A DNA stretch of 64,000 nucleotides from Acinetobacter silvestris (GTDB taxonomy: Bacteria > Pseudomonadota > Gammaproteobacteria > Pseudomonadales > Moraxellaceae). The first letter of the stretch is position 1, and each line of letters starts with the position of its first letter. The stretch lies in the NCBI RefSeq assembly GCF_002135235.1, contig NZ_NEGB01000004.1, positions 62,001 to 126,000 on the forward strand. Reading direction: 5' to 3'. A model generated the notes under the pieces. It saw only the letters and a program-made list of their open reading frames with translations, was not told the origin of the DNA and did no database searches. The position numbers and the translations under genes were made by a program. Positions 41,119 through 49,270 of the stretch are shown in pieces.

Positions 41119-42420
41119 TTAGATGAAAAATCCATCTACAACTTGCCCTGCGCATATTTTTTCCCCTGCAGGAATACGAACCAAAGCATTGGCGTGCATC
41201 AAATTGATCAGCATATGTGATTGTTGATTGGACAAACTACTCACTTTTAATGTTGCTTGAGTAAAGCTGACACTCATGCGTAAAATGCGTTCCCGTGCAT
41301 CGGCTTTTAAATCGTGGGTCAATGCTGCTTTAAAGCCATTGGGAATATGTCGATGCCCCTGCAAAGCATTTAAAATCGTTTGAGTATAAATGTGCATTCC
41401 AACATAGACCGCAGCAGGGTTTCCGGGTAAACCTAATAAAGAACAAACAGATCCATCTGTTCTGATAAATTCTGCAAACAGCATCGGCTTGCCAGGTTTT
41501 TGTTTCACTTTCCAAAATATTTGCTGAAAACCTAAATCCAAAGCGACAGGTCGAATAAAATCATAGTCACCGACAGATACACCACCGGTGGTTAGAATCA
41601 GATCGTATTTTTGATTTAAATCACCTAATAAACTGTTTACAACCTCAGCTGTATCTGCGACATGAAAAATATCAACTTTTTGGTTTTGTTGTTGAAACCA
41701 TGCCTGAATAAGCGGTGCATTGGCATCAAAAATTTTCCCTGCTTCAAAATCTGAACTGCTTTTTGCGACTTCATCCCCTGTAATCACCACTGCGATTTTA
41801 GGATATTGATAGACTTGAACCTGTTGCACACCTGCCATACTCAGTGAAGCAATGGCACCGACTGATAATTGTTGTCCTGCTTGTGCCAAAAGTTGCCCAA
41901 CAGTAATTTCTTCACCTGCATCCCGAATATCGGCATGAATTTTTAAATGTTCTGTTATTTCGATGGATTCAGCGTTAATGATCTGAACAATTTCCTGCCT
42001 TGCCACAGTCGTTGTACCTTGTGGAATTTCAGCACCTGTAAAAATCCGTAGCGCCTGCCCTGCCTGTAAAGTCAATTCTGCACTTTGCCCTGCACGAATT
42101 TCACCGATTAAAGTAAATTGGCTATGCGCTTGTATAACATCTTCTAAATGATTTTCTAAAGGATCAGCTGAATTAAGCGCATAACCATCCACTGCACTTT
42201 GTGAAAATAAAGGCAATTGAATGGCTGAAAAAATATCTTCGGCCAAATAACAGTTTAAAACAGCATTCAATGCAAGTGTTTCAGTACCTAAAGGTTGTAT
42301 TTTTTCTAAAATCAAAGCTAAAGCCTGATCAATCGAAATCAATCCTGATTCCGTTCCACAGCCCGAATGTGTGGCAGACTCTGCTTGAAACGAGATTATT
42401 TCATTGATGCTTTCACTCAT
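41119..42420 (-). CDS. moeA: Molybdopterin molybdotransferase MoeA
   Basis: Inserts molybdate into adenylated molybdopterin. The 433 residues show the N-terminal MoeA domain (LPLFSQSAVDGYALNSAD, RIFTGAEIPQGTTTVARQE), the MoCF-binding domain (VVITGDEV, ILTTGGVSVGDYDF, LLGLPGNPAAV) and the C-terminal domain. Its ATG overlaps the moaCB stop by four bases (ATGA), implying translational coupling. Confidence 0.95.
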   Translation of the reverse strand: MSESINEIISFQAESATHSGCGTESGLISIDQALALILEKIQPLGTETLALNAVLNCYLAEDIFSAIQLPLFSQSAVDGYALNSADPLENHLEDVIQAHSQFTLIGEIRAGQSAELTLQAGQALRIFTGAEIPQGTTTVARQEIVQIINAESIEITEHLKIHADIRDAGEEITVGQLLAQAGQQLSVGAIASLSMAGVQQVQVYQYPKIAVVITGDEVAKSSSDFEAGKIFDANAPLIQAWFQQQNQKVDIFHVADTAEVVNSLLGDLNQKYDLILTTGGVSVGDYDFIRPVALDLGFQQIFWKVKQKPGKPMLFAEFIRTDGSVCSLLGLPGNPAAVYVGMHIYTQTILNALQGHRHIPNGFKAALTHDLKADARERILRMSVSFTQATLKVSSLSNQQSHMLINLMHANALVRIPAGEKICAGQVVDGFFI

Positions 42421-43340
42421 TCATAACCACCTTGATGTGGAATATTTTTTTGCACATCAAATAAATGAACCAACGCAGGTAAAATTGCGATTAAGGACTC
42501 TTTGGCACCCTGACGACTTCCCGGCAAAGTAATCACTAAACTGTTATCAATATAACCTGCAACTCCGCGACTGAGTGCAGCATAGGGCGTGCGTTTCTGT
42601 CCAAAACTACGGGAAGCTTCCATCAAGCCCGGAATTTCACGCTTCAATAAGGGTTGAATAGTTTCCACGGTTAAATCTTTTGGCCCTAAACCAGTACCAC
42701 CCACGGTTAAAATTAGCGGATATTGATTTTTTTGCTGTTCAATCAAGGACAATAATTGTTCATGGCTATCTGCAATCACTTGATAGCTGATATTGCTAAA
42801 ATTCGCTTCCTGTAAAATTTCCAAAACATTTTGTCCTGCGGTATCGGGCTTTTTACCCGCAGCGACTGTATCTGACAGCACAATCACCGATGCAGATAAC
42901 ACCTCTTTTAGCGCACGGGTAAAATGCGACTTACCGCCTTTTTTCTTGTCTAATTTGCACTGATCCAAACTTAAATCTTCAGGCTCACAATGTGGTTTCA
43001 GCATGTCATAGAGAGTGAGACCTGCAAGGCTGACTGCTGTCAATGCCTCCATTTCTACGCCCGTTGGGCCAATCGTTTCAACAGTTGCAATAATTTTTAC
43101 ATAATTTTCAAATAGTTCGAAATCCACATCTGCACGATAAATTGGCAATGGATGACACAATGGAATCAGCTCATCGGTCCGTTTTGCCGCTAAAATGCCT
43201 GCTATACGTGCTGTTTTAAGCGCATCGCCTTTTTCGGTATTGCCATTGCGAAGCAATTCAATGCAATGTGGCGGTGCGTACAAAATACCCGATGCAATTG
43301 CAGTCCGATAGCTTTCCGCCTTCATACCTACATTTTTCAT
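42417..43340 (-). CDS. moaCB: Fused MoaC-MoaB molybdopterin synthesis protein
   Basis: A 307-residue fusion. Residues 1-145 are MoaC, cyclic pyranopterin monophosphate synthase (LIPLCHPLPIYRADVDFE, GVEMEALTAVSLAGLTLYDM, KKGGKSHF). Residues 150-307 are MoaB/Mog, the molybdopterin adenylyltransferase fold (VIVLSDTVAAGKKPDTAG, LTVGGTGLGPKDLT, ITLPGSRQGAKES). So one chain holds an early and a late step of the pathway. It overlaps moeA by four bases. Confidence 0.94.
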   Translation of the reverse strand: MKNVGMKAESYRTAIASGILYAPPHCIELLRNGNTEKGDALKTARIAGILAAKRTDELIPLCHPLPIYRADVDFELFENYVKIIATVETIGPTGVEMEALTAVSLAGLTLYDMLKPHCEPEDLSLDQCKLDKKKGGKSHFTRALKEVLSASVIVLSDTVAAGKKPDTAGQNVLEILQEANFSNISYQVIADSHEQLLSLIEQQKNQYPLILTVGGTGLGPKDLTVETIQPLLKREIPGLMEASRSFGQKRTPYAALSRGVAGYIDNSLVITLPGSRQGAKESLIAILPALVHLFDVQKNIPHQGGYE

Positions 43341-43436
43341 GACAATATCCTTCAGTGCTGATACAACTTTATAGGTTTAGAGCATTCATTTAAATTATGA
43401 TTGAAGTGAATGCTGTTGATGTGATTCATCACTTTA

Positions 43437-43967
43437 TTAATGTGCTGTATCATGACAATGTTCATGCATGTGATGATGGCTATGTGAGTGATGCTGATCC
43501 TGATCTAAACTTTGATCTAAATCCTGCCGAATACAACAACCTTCTACATATTGGCTTGTCCCATCACAGTAAAATTCTTCTTTCCATACAGGCACTTCAT
43601 GCTTGACCCGTTCCACCACTTCTTCACACGCCTGAAATGCTTCACGGCGATGCGCTGCATAGGCAATGGCAATAATCGCTGTTTCACCAATATCCAAAGC
43701 GCCAATTCTGTGAATCACCCGTACATAAGACACGCCGTATTTTTGTTGAATATCCTGTTCAATCTGACGAATCATTTTTTCCGCTACAGGTGCATAAGCT
43801 GTATATTTCAAAGCCTGAACGGCTTTACCTTCATGGTGATTGCGCACCGTGCCAATAAATACACCAATGCCCCCACACTCAGGAAAATGTTGAATGTCAT
43901 CAAAAATATCCTGTGTAAATGCGTAGGTCTGAATCCGTGCAAAATGTTTTAGTGCTTGCATGATCAA
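43437..43967 (-). CDS. moaE: Molybdopterin synthase catalytic subunit with His-rich tail
   Basis: MoaE transfers sulfur from the MoaD thiocarboxylate to cyclic pyranopterin. The core at about 1-145 has GVFIGTVRNHHEGK, HRIGALDIGE, AAHRREAF and the catalytic Lys region VPVWKEEFY. The protein is 176 residues against about 150 usual. The extra C-terminus is QDLDQSLDQDQ followed by HHSHSHHHMHEHCHDTAH, which looks like a metal-binding tail. A second Met at residue 3 is an alternative start. It overlaps moaD by four bases. Confidence 0.94.
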   Translation of the reverse strand: MIMQALKHFARIQTYAFTQDIFDDIQHFPECGGIGVFIGTVRNHHEGKAVQALKYTAYAPVAEKMIRQIEQDIQQKYGVSYVRVIHRIGALDIGETAIIAIAYAAHRREAFQACEEVVERVKHEVPVWKEEFYCDGTSQYVEGCCIRQDLDQSLDQDQHHSHSHHHMHEHCHDTAH

Positions 43968-44215
43968 CCTCCTGCGACAGGTGACAGCATGACAAGGGTA
44001 CTGTCATGATTGAGTAGCGTTTGCCTTGACACAATATCTTCACCAACGGCGCAAGCACAGCGTCCAAGCATTTTTTGCGCATGTGGATATAACAGTTCCA
44101 CTTGTGCTAAAACATCTGCAATGCAGCTTGAAGCATCACACTGTAGGATTAAATCACTCGGTAATTGCCGTTCAATTGCACCAAAGGCTTCAATTTTAAT
44201 TTGAATATTTGACAT
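43964..44215 (-). CDS. moaD: Molybdopterin synthase sulfur carrier MoaD
   Basis: Ubiquitin-like protein of 83 residues ending in the obligatory Gly-Gly (SPVAGG), where the thiocarboxylate forms. Its start is two bases after moaA and its stop overlaps moaE by ATGA. The activating enzyme MoeB is not in this cluster. Confidence 0.94.
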   Translation of the reverse strand: MSNIQIKIEAFGAIERQLPSDLILQCDASSCIADVLAQVELLYPHAQKMLGRCACAVGEDIVSRQTLLNHDSTLVMLSPVAGG

Positions 44216-44217
44216 CT

Positions 44218-45330
44218 TTAACCTCCAAGCATATGCATACTGATTTTTCGGGATGCCTGCTGCGCTGTTCGGGCTTGAATAGCATCATAGCCTTGTTCTT
44301 TTTTCCAAATATAAGCACCAATTTTTTGCAATAATGCTAACTTCTCAGAGGTGCTTTCAGGCATTTTTTCAACTTTTGATAATGCAAATTGTCTTGAAGC
44401 TGACAATAGCGCTTTAATTTCTGTTTTCAGCTCTAAGCCTTTTGGCGCAAACAAACAGTTATACAATTCGCCCTGTGCCGTTAAACGAATGCGATCACAA
44501 TCACCGCAAAATGAATGACTGATAGTGGAAATAATACCAATCGAATGTTTTTTGATGAGATGACTGACGCCTAAATGACTGTTGATTAAATATTGCCGTG
44601 CAGGATTGGCTCGATATTTAGCCGATGGTTGTACCTGAATTTGTACATCAAATTCAGTCGCCAATATCGCTAGAATCTGTTGCTCACTCACCACATCCGC
44701 AACCGACCATTTTTGATCACCATCAAGTGGCATAAACTCAATAAAACGTAGCACAATATCCTGCTGAATCGACCATTTTGCCAAAGGTAAAATCTGATTG
44801 TCATTCATACCTTTCATTAAAACCGTATTAATTTTAATCGGCAATCCAACTTCTTGTGCCATAGAAATCCCTGCCAATACAGGTGCCAACTCTTTTTGGG
44901 TCAGTTGTTTAAATTGTTCAGCATCCAAACTATCCAAACTTATATTCAGATCATCCAAACCTGCATTCTTCAGTGCTTCAGCATATTTTTTTAAATAATG
45001 CGCATTGGTGGTCATCGAAATACGTTTTAGACCGATTTTTTTGAGTTGTTGTAATTGTTCAATAAAATGTACCACACCTTGGCGCATTAAAGGCTCACCG
45101 CCTGTAATGCGGATATATTCTATGCCTTGCTGCACCATAAAATGGCAAAATTGATAAAGCTCTTCAAAACTGAGTAAATCCTGTTTTTTTACCCACTCAG
45201 GATGCTCAGGCATACAATAGACACACTTAAAATTACAGCGATCAGTCACTGAAATTCTAAGTTTGCGCTTTTGACGACCAAATTGATCATCAAATACGGC
45301 TTGTGTTTCCAATGGCATCATCACATTCAT
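44218..45330 (-). CDS. moaA: GTP 3',8-cyclase MoaA
   Basis: Radical-SAM enzyme starting molybdopterin synthesis from GTP, about 370 residues. The SAM cluster motif CNFKCVYCMPE and a second cluster (CGDCDRIRLTAQG, CLF) are present, with RITGGEPLMR between. The frame extends to a GTG at 45339, but ATG at 45330 has AGGTGAG eight bases before it and is preferred. The usual C-terminal GG dipeptide is present (MHMLGG). Confidence 0.95.
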   Translation of the reverse strand: MNVMMPLETQAVFDDQFGRQKRKLRISVTDRCNFKCVYCMPEHPEWVKKQDLLSFEELYQFCHFMVQQGIEYIRITGGEPLMRQGVVHFIEQLQQLKKIGLKRISMTTNAHYLKKYAEALKNAGLDDLNISLDSLDAEQFKQLTQKELAPVLAGISMAQEVGLPIKINTVLMKGMNDNQILPLAKWSIQQDIVLRFIEFMPLDGDQKWSVADVVSEQQILAILATEFDVQIQVQPSAKYRANPARQYLINSHLGVSHLIKKHSIGIISTISHSFCGDCDRIRLTAQGELYNCLFAPKGLELKTEIKALLSASRQFALSKVEKMPESTSEKLALLQKIGAYIWKKEQGYDAIQARTAQQASRKISMHMLGG

Positions 45331-45476
45331 TCTGAGCACTCACCTATTTGGGTATTTAAATTTTGCACTCTATTTATGCTTCAACTTAAAACAGCCCAAT
45401 CCATCCTGATGACTTGTTATTATTAGAGATAGCAATAAGTGTTCCAACTTTGTGCCAAAGTGAAGATTTGATTGAA

Positions 45477-46208
45477 TTAATGGAGAAATTTTAGTTGTTG
45501 GTACTGCTGTAACTCATCTAATGAATTAATACTGTGAAAAAAGAGTGCATGATTTTTAAAACATACCACTTGAGCGTGCAAAGATTCAAAACACTGCTTT
45601 AAACTGCGCTGTTTTTGCTCAAGCTGTGCCACTAATGTGGGCAAACTGCTGCGCTTTAACAAACAAAATGGATATAAAGCAGTTTGATTCATTTCCACAT
45701 AAGCCACTTCTGCCTTCGGGTTTTTAGCCAAAGCCTGATGCAACTTTGCCACGACATTGGATGGAATATAAGTTACATCACAGGGGACAAATAGCACATG
45801 ATCAGATTCTACATGCGACCACGCACTTTTCATTCCCATCAAAGGCCCTAAAAAGCCACGTTCATCATCCTGATAACAATGAATGCTCGGAATAATTTTC
45901 TGATAAATTGAATCATCCCGATGGCTGTTAATCCACACAGTCGTTACAGTAGATTTAAGTTGTTGATGGATTTTAATCAATTGAATTTGATCATCAAATT
46001 TCTGCAAAAGTTTATTCATGCCATTCATACGCCGAGCCTGACCACCTGCAAGAATAACCAAATCAGTGGCAGGATAATCCACCTTCAAACTCACTTTCCG
46101 ATAGATTCTTTTTACTGTGTTACGCAAGTCTATTTTTTTAAATGTGTCTTCTTTCATAGCTTTTATATTCATTGATTTTAGATTAAACGCCTTTATTTTC
46201 ATGTTCAT
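45477..46208 (-). CDS. mobA: MobA-like molybdenum cofactor nucleotidyltransferase
   Basis: A nucleotidyltransferase of 243 residues with the MobA motif LVILAGGQARRMNGMNK and the Asp of VLFVPCDVTYIP. It adds a nucleotide (GMP for the bis-MGD cofactor of NasA) to molybdopterin. The start overlaps the nasA stop as ATGA, so translation is coupled. About 45 residues precede the catalytic core, rich in Lys and without known motif; standard MobA begins almost at the LAGG loop. Confidence 0.88.
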   Translation of the reverse strand: MNMKIKAFNLKSMNIKAMKEDTFKKIDLRNTVKRIYRKVSLKVDYPATDLVILAGGQARRMNGMNKLLQKFDDQIQLIKIHQQLKSTVTTVWINSHRDDSIYQKIIPSIHCYQDDERGFLGPLMGMKSAWSHVESDHVLFVPCDVTYIPSNVVAKLHQALAKNPKAEVAYVEMNQTALYPFCLLKRSSLPTLVAQLEQKQRSLKQCFESLHAQVVCFKNHALFFHSINSLDELQQYQQLKFLH

Positions 46209-48997
46209 AACCGTGCCTCCATCTGACAAATTTTAATCAAACCACGAATTTCAGGTAGACATGAACCACAATTTCCACCAGCTTTTAAACACGCTGTGAC
46301 TTGTTTTTCATCGGTGATATTTTTGGCTTTAATGGTTTCAATCATGCGGTTTTTCCCGACTTTAAAACAACTACAGACCAAGGCCCCCTCACTGTTCCCC
46401 ATCGACATCGGTTGCCCTGCCAATAAAGCTTTACGATGCATTGCACTTAAGCGTTCTCGCTTAAACAAACTGGCAATCCAGTCCCGATCAGGCAATAATG
46501 CTTTTGGTGCAATATATAAACTAGCAATTAAAATGCCATCTCTGAGCACAATGTTATGACTGATATATGCCGATGGATCTTCTACATTCAGCCACTCAAA
46601 ACTTTCATCCTCAAAAGCTAAAAGTTCTTTGAGCTTTTCAGTGGTCGCAGATATTTTTCGACGATCTGCCAACTCATAACGGGTGGCTTTTGCTGTAATA
46701 ATTTTGGTCCACCACACCATTTTATCCACTGCATTTTTTGTATAATGTTCAAAACCTTGACGAACATATAACACGCCTTGCCACTGCGTATAAAAAGGCT
46801 GAATAATGACAGGTGTATGTTTAAATTCAGGCTCGCCCGAAATTGCATCGACCACAGGATTGACCACTTTACCAATTCTCGCATCGGATGCTGTTTGCTC
46901 TGTCCAATGAATGGAGGCAAAAACCTGACCACGGCGGATTTTATCGCTTAGCACGACACGTAAGACACAACTTCCCCATGCTGACTTCACTTCAACCAAT
47001 TCAGTATCTTTTAAACCAAATTTCAAAGCATCTTGAGGATGAACCTCGCAATAAGGTTCAGCTTTATGGGTACTTAAATTGGCAGAAAGACCTGTACGAG
47101 TCATGGTATGCCATTGGTCCCGAATTCGACCTGTATTTAAAATCAAGGGGTATTCACTGTCGGTTTGATGTACAGGATCAACGACGGATGTGGCAATAAA
47201 TTTGGCTTTCCCATCAGCATGGCTGAAATGACCATCGGCATACAAACGCGCCACAGCATCTTCTTTTTGTTCGCTTGACCATACAGGCCATTGAATCGGT
47301 GCTAAATTTTGATAATCGGTAATGCTTAAATCGGTTAAACCACTTAAATTAAAATAACGGAAAATAGAATCATCTGTTCGATCTATAGGTTGTACATTTT
47401 GATAGGCAGATAATTGCGCATGTTCTTTAAAAATGTCATGGCTACTGGTGAAATCAAAGCCATCAAAACCCATCTTTTTTGCGACTTGCGAAATTGACCA
47501 CCAATCGGCTTTACATTGTTCAGGTACGGCTAAAAAAGCATTCTGACGGGAAATCCGTCGTTCTGAATTCGTGACCGTACCTTCTTTTTCGCCCCATGCC
47601 AGTGCAGGTAAAAGCACATCTGCATATTGTGTCGTATCTGTTTCTGCACAAATATCAGACATCACCACAAACTCACACTTTTCTAAAGCACGCTTTACTT
47701 GATCAGCATTGGGTAAACTCACCACAGGATTGGTCGCCATAATCCAAATGGCTTTGATTCGCCCACTTTCTACAGCCTCAAATAGATCAACGGCTTTTAG
47801 ACCTGCTTTTTGTGCAATGTATGGACTCTTCCAAAATTCCTGAACCAATTGTTGATGTTTAGGATTTTCAATCTCCATATGCGCCGCCAACATATTGGCA
47901 AGTCCACCGACTTCACGCCCGCCCATCGCATTCGGCTGTCCTGTCATAGAAAATGGCGCAGCACCAAGTTTGCCAATTTTGCCTGTTAACAGATGACAGT
48001 TGATAATACTGTTGGCTTTATTCACGCCTTGTGAAGATTGATTAACTCCCATCGAAAATAAAGTCATGACTTTTTCAGTCTGAGTAAACTTTTGATAAAA
48101 CAATTCCAATTTTTCCAGTGAAATCCCTGTTTTTTGTGCCACGTCATAAATAGAGGATTCACTGTGACTACTGTCCAAAGCAGCTGTTAAACCTTGGGTA
48201 TGCATCGTTACGAAATTTACATCGGCTTTGCCATTTTGATATAAGTACTGTAATAAACCATTAAATAATGCAACATCTTGCCCAATCAGAATTGGAAGAT
48301 GTAAATCCGCTGCTTCACACGTCGCAGTAAAACGAGGGTCAATGACCACAACAAAAAGATCGCGTTCTTCTTTGGCTCTCATAATTCGTTGATATAAAAC
48401 AGGATGACACCAAGCTGTGTTTGAACCAACCAATACCACCATATCGGTATGTTCAAAATCCTGATAACTTGCAGGAACAATATCTTCCCCGAAAGCACGT
48501 TTATGTGCTGCGACAGCAGAAGACATACACAGACGAGAATTAGTGTCGATATTAGCTGTGCCCAAATAACCTTTAACAAATTTATTGGCGACATAATAAT
48601 CTTCGGTCAACAATTGCCCCGACACATAAAAAGCAACACTTTCACGCCCATACTCATCTATACAATGTTGAAATTGCTCTGCAATTTTTGTTGTGACCGT
48701 ATCCCAATCACTTATTTGACGTTGTGCCTTACGTCCAAGCATCGGCTGTAAAACACGACTTTCCAAACCAAGCGTATCGGCTAAATTACTGCCTTTAATA
48801 CACAATTTTCCAAAATTGGCAGGATGATGAATATTTCCTGTGATCGTTACTTTTTGCCCCAAACTCCCCATTTGTACCTTAGCCGTCACGCCACAACCCA
48901 CACCACAGTATGGGCACGTAGAATCCGTAGTTTTAATATTATTGTCTGTATGACTTTCTGTGGAGCCGTGCAGTTCCATCATAGGGATACTCTTCAT
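46205..48997 (-). CDS. nasA: Assimilatory nitrate reductase, catalytic subunit
   Basis: Molybdopterin (bis-MGD) oxidoreductase reducing nitrate to nitrite in the cytoplasm, 930 residues. The N-terminal [4Fe-4S] motif has Cys28, 31, 35 and 66 (CPYCGVGC, GKLCIKGSN). Motifs SRLCMSSA, GQPNAMGGREVGG and the dinucleotide-binding domain (NTGRIRDQWHTMTRTG) follow. A BFD-type [2Fe-2S] domain closes the chain (VCSCFKVGKN, GGNCGSCLPEI), the hallmark of NAD(P)H-linked NasA. There is no twin-arginine signal. Electrons probably come from the flavoprotein encoded upstream. Confidence 0.96.
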   Translation of the reverse strand: MKSIPMMELHGSTESHTDNNIKTTDSTCPYCGVGCGVTAKVQMGSLGQKVTITGNIHHPANFGKLCIKGSNLADTLGLESRVLQPMLGRKAQRQISDWDTVTTKIAEQFQHCIDEYGRESVAFYVSGQLLTEDYYVANKFVKGYLGTANIDTNSRLCMSSAVAAHKRAFGEDIVPASYQDFEHTDMVVLVGSNTAWCHPVLYQRIMRAKEERDLFVVVIDPRFTATCEAADLHLPILIGQDVALFNGLLQYLYQNGKADVNFVTMHTQGLTAALDSSHSESSIYDVAQKTGISLEKLELFYQKFTQTEKVMTLFSMGVNQSSQGVNKANSIINCHLLTGKIGKLGAAPFSMTGQPNAMGGREVGGLANMLAAHMEIENPKHQQLVQEFWKSPYIAQKAGLKAVDLFEAVESGRIKAIWIMATNPVVSLPNADQVKRALEKCEFVVMSDICAETDTTQYADVLLPALAWGEKEGTVTNSERRISRQNAFLAVPEQCKADWWSISQVAKKMGFDGFDFTSSHDIFKEHAQLSAYQNVQPIDRTDDSIFRYFNLSGLTDLSITDYQNLAPIQWPVWSSEQKEDAVARLYADGHFSHADGKAKFIATSVVDPVHQTDSEYPLILNTGRIRDQWHTMTRTGLSANLSTHKAEPYCEVHPQDALKFGLKDTELVEVKSAWGSCVLRVVLSDKIRRGQVFASIHWTEQTASDARIGKVVNPVVDAISGEPEFKHTPVIIQPFYTQWQGVLYVRQGFEHYTKNAVDKMVWWTKIITAKATRYELADRRKISATTEKLKELLAFEDESFEWLNVEDPSAYISHNIVLRDGILIASLYIAPKALLPDRDWIASLFKRERLSAMHRKALLAGQPMSMGNSEGALVCSCFKVGKNRMIETIKAKNITDEKQVTACLKAGGNCGSCLPEIRGLIKICQMEARL

Positions 48998-49097
48998 TTC
49001 CTGCTGTGCTCCTTATTCCCAATCAAACTCATTTGGGCGTTGCTTTCATTTTCTAGAATCAACCCAAATATCTAAATTCACGATGATATAAACTATC

Positions 49098-49199
49098 GTG
49101 TAGTGGCATGGATGCCACCGTTGGACGGGGGTACAGGACGTACCCCTCGCACAACAAAGGATTTTTGTCACTTTTGATCCCTCAAAAGTGAGGCTACAC
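49098..49199. repeat. Structured intergenic repeat: three hairpins inside a closing stem
   Basis: An outer stem GTGTAG (49098-49103) / CTACAC (49194-49199) encloses three perfect hairpins: GTGGCAT/ATGCCAC (49103-49118), GGGGTAC/GTACCCC (49128-49146) and the 10-bp TCACTTTTGA/TCAAAAGTGA (49168-49191, loop TCCC). It lies in the 270-base gap between the nirD fusion and nasA, inside an otherwise tight operon. The form suggests a dispersed non-coding repeat; similar intergenic sequences are known to me from Acinetobacter genomes, but this was not checked. Confidence 0.75.
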
Positions 49200-49270
49200 C
49201 TACGCAAATAAAATTTAACTTAAAATGAAAATGTGAGGTCGTGACTTCTATTTTCCTGATAAGTAATGAA

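Noticed and set aside
40310..41155. Longer modA start overlapping moeA
   Set aside because: The extra 29 residues destroy the signal peptide; the ATG at 41068 has a good ribosome site.
45331..45476. Molybdenum cofactor riboswitch upstream of moaA
   Set aside because: The 146-base gap shows no convincing multi-stem fold by eye, and moaA is probably within the nas operon.
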